Shown piece after piece: positions 62,911-64,000 of a stretch of 64,000 nucleotides of DNA (positions are counted from its first letter, which is position 1; the number at the start of each line of letters is the position of its first letter). Below the pieces are notes generated by a model. It had not been told where the DNA came from. It did not search any database and was given only the letters and a program-made list of their open reading frames with translations. The DNA comes from CADEEV01 sp032127875 (lineage in GTDB: Bacteria; Acidobacteriota; Vicinamibacteria; Fen-336), in assembly GCA_032127875.1 (NCBI GenBank), contig JAQBHI010000093.1, forward strand, positions 1 through 64,000, given 5' to 3'. The position numbers and the translations under genes are program-made.

Positions 62911-64000
62911 ATGAGCGAGCGAGGATTCGGCCGGCGGGACTTCCTGCGCACCGGAAGCTTGGGGGCATTTGCGACCGCCGCTGCCGGGCCGGCGATCGGC
63001 GAGGCCATGCCTCGGCCAACGCTGCCAGCGCCCGCGGTCGAGGCATTCGAGTTCGCCGAGGCCACGATCGGCGAGTTGCAGGAAAAGATGAAGGCGGGCG
63101 TGCTTACGTCCCGCGCGCTCACCACGGCCTACCTCGCGCGCATCGAGGCGCTGAACTACAAGGGCCCGGCGCTGCATCACGTCCTCGAGACCAACCCGGA
63201 CGCCATCGCGATCGCCGAGGCGCTCGATGCCGAGCGCCAGGCCAAGGGGCCGCGCGGAGCCCTGCACGGCATCCCGGTGCTGCTCAAAGACAACATCGAC
63301 ACCGCCGATCGCATGACCACGACGGCTGGTTCGCTCGCCCTGGAAGGCTCGATCCCGTTGCGCGATTCCTTCGTGGCCGAGCGGCTGCGTGCGGCAGGCG
63401 CCGTGATCCTGGGCAAGACGAACCTGAGCGAATGGGCCAACATCCGTTCGACGCGCTCGAGTTCCGGCTGGAGTGGCCGGGGCGGGCAGGCGAAGAACCC
63501 TTACGCCCTGGACCGCAACCCGTGCGGCTCGAGTTCCGGCTCGGGCGGCGCGGCCTCGGCCAACCTCGCGAGCGTGGCCGTGGGCAGCGAGACCGATGGC
63601 TCGATAGTCTGCCCCTCGAACAACTGCGGGCTGGTCGGCGTGAAGCCGACGCTGGGGCTGGTGAGCCGCGCCGGCATCATCCCGATCGCGCACAGCCAGG
63701 ACACCGCCGGCCCAATGACGCGCACGGTGCGCGACGCTGCCATCCTGCTGGGCGCCATGGCAGGCGTCGATCCGCGCGACGCCGAGACCGCAGGCAGCCG
63801 GGCCCACGCGCTGCCGGACTACACGGCTTCGCTCGACCCGCGCGGGCTCGAGGGCGCGCGGCTCGGCATCGCTCGCAAGATGTTCGGCTTCCATCCGCTG
63901 GTGGATCGGGTGACGGAGGCGGCCCTCGACGTCCTCTCGCGCGAAGGCGCCGTGCTCGTGGACCCGGCCGACGTCCCGCATGCCGGGGAGTACGACGAGA
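62911..64000 (+). CDS. Amidase-signature hydrolase, Tat-exported (3' end outside window)
   Basis: 363 codons visible, ATG 62911 with GGAGG 6 nt upstream. Twin-arginine signal (GRRDFLRTGSLGAFATAAAG). Amidase signature: catalytic Lys in GIPVLLKDNIDT, the Gly/Ser region NPCGSSSGSGGAASANL (cis-Ser) and the nucleophile Ser region GSETDGSIVCPSNNCGLVGV. This enzyme family hydrolyses amides; a periplasmic, non-GatA role is expected from the signal and the lone context. Continues past the window end. Confidence 0.93.
   Translation, partial: MSERGFGRRDFLRTGSLGAFATAAAGPAIGEAMPRPTLPAPAVEAFEFAEATIGELQEKMKAGVLTSRALTTAYLARIEALNYKGPALHHVLETNPDAIAIAEALDAERQAKGPRGALHGIPVLLKDNIDTADRMTTTAGSLALEGSIPLRDSFVAERLRAAGAVILGKTNLSEWANIRSTRSSSGWSGRGGQAKNPYALDRNPCGSSSGSGGAASANLASVAVGSETDGSIVCPSNNCGLVGVKPTLGLVSRAGIIPIAHSQDTAGPMTRTVRDAAILLGAMAGVDPRDAETAGSRAHALPDYTASLDPRGLEGARLGIARKMFGFHPLVDRVTEAALDVLSREGAVLVDPADVPHAGEYDE

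Noticed and set aside
62887..64000. panE frame continuing through the amidase region as one fusion protein
   Set aside because: The amidase frame with its own Shine-Dalgarno, ATG and Tat signal explains the sequence; the continued panE frame is Arg-rich noise.

Overview
The window is GC-rich chromosomal DNA, densely packed with 4-nt stop/start overlaps and many GTG/TTG starts. I see no rRNA, tRNA, insertion sequence, prophage, CRISPR array or recognisable defence island. The gene set suggests a Gram-negative, diderm, menaquinone-using bacterium: type II secretion/type IV pilus parts, LolA, NagZ, the futalosine pathway, Ser/Thr kinase-SUMF1 proteins, PilMNO-like proteins and GAF-PilB. It fits Acidobacteriota (Thermoanaerobaculia/Holophagae-like) best, with Myxococcota or another delta-type lineage as the alternative. 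This is inference from gene content, not a phylogeny.

Layout. 1-2.7 kb: signalling cassette (PhoR-like kinase, OmpR-family regulator, SpoIIE-type phosphatase). 2.7-13.2 kb: a tightly overlapping secretion/pilus operon (GspF, GspE, PilM/GspL-like, PilN, PilO, two pseudopilins, a GspC/PilP-like protein, a secretin with a C-terminal cohesin domain, an Ig-like lipoprotein, a lytic transglycosylase and a third prepilin). 13.2-15.4 kb: convergent secretin-N-domain protein, remnant of a Ca2+/H+ antiporter, M23 peptidase. 15.4-25 kb: menaquinone block (UbiD-like decarboxylase; MqnE, MqnA, MqnC; amidohydrolase; UbiA-like prenyltransferase; UbiE/MenG methyltransferase) interrupted by a glycosyltransferase on the other strand. 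25-32.5 kb: GAF protein, DinB-like protein, then a 2-oxoacid dehydrogenase operon on the minus strand (E3, E1alpha, E1beta, E2, LipB). 32.6-37.1 kb: CorC/HlyC-type membrane protein, ferritin-like protein, DUF1232 protein, second secretin and LolA. 37.1-42.4 kb: peptidoglycan-salvage operon (DUF4388 protein, GHL10 hydrolase, NagZ-beta-lactamase fusion) ending in a truncated namZ fused at a deletion scar to a truncated sodium/solute symporter gene. 42.4-49 kb: two small coiled-coil genes, a GAF-MshEN-PilB ATPase and two tandem GT-C glycosyltransferases. 49-54.6 kb: sulfatase-like lipoprotein, lysine-2,3-aminomutase-family enzyme, phosphofructokinase and a pair of repeat-built secreted proteins. 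54.6-64 kb: molybdenum hydroxylase pair (IorA/IorB), a decayed kinase-SUMF1-hydrolase gene, a Cys-rich secreted protein, ferrochelatase, a ketopantoate-reductase-like gene with a 3' frameshift, and an amidase cut by the window edge.

Points of most interest: (i) a family of at least five intergenic elements with a shared two-hairpin/G-run/C-run architecture; (ii) a deletion scar joining the 5' parts of two convergent genes; (iii) several other broken genes (cax remnant, kinase lacking its catalytic core, frameshifts in SUMF1 and panE); (iv) the cohesin-bearing secretin locus and its second-secretin paralogue; (v) two tandem secreted proteins built from four copies of an unrecognised repeat; (vi) repeated placement of -10-like hexamers exactly 12 nt upstream of start codons.
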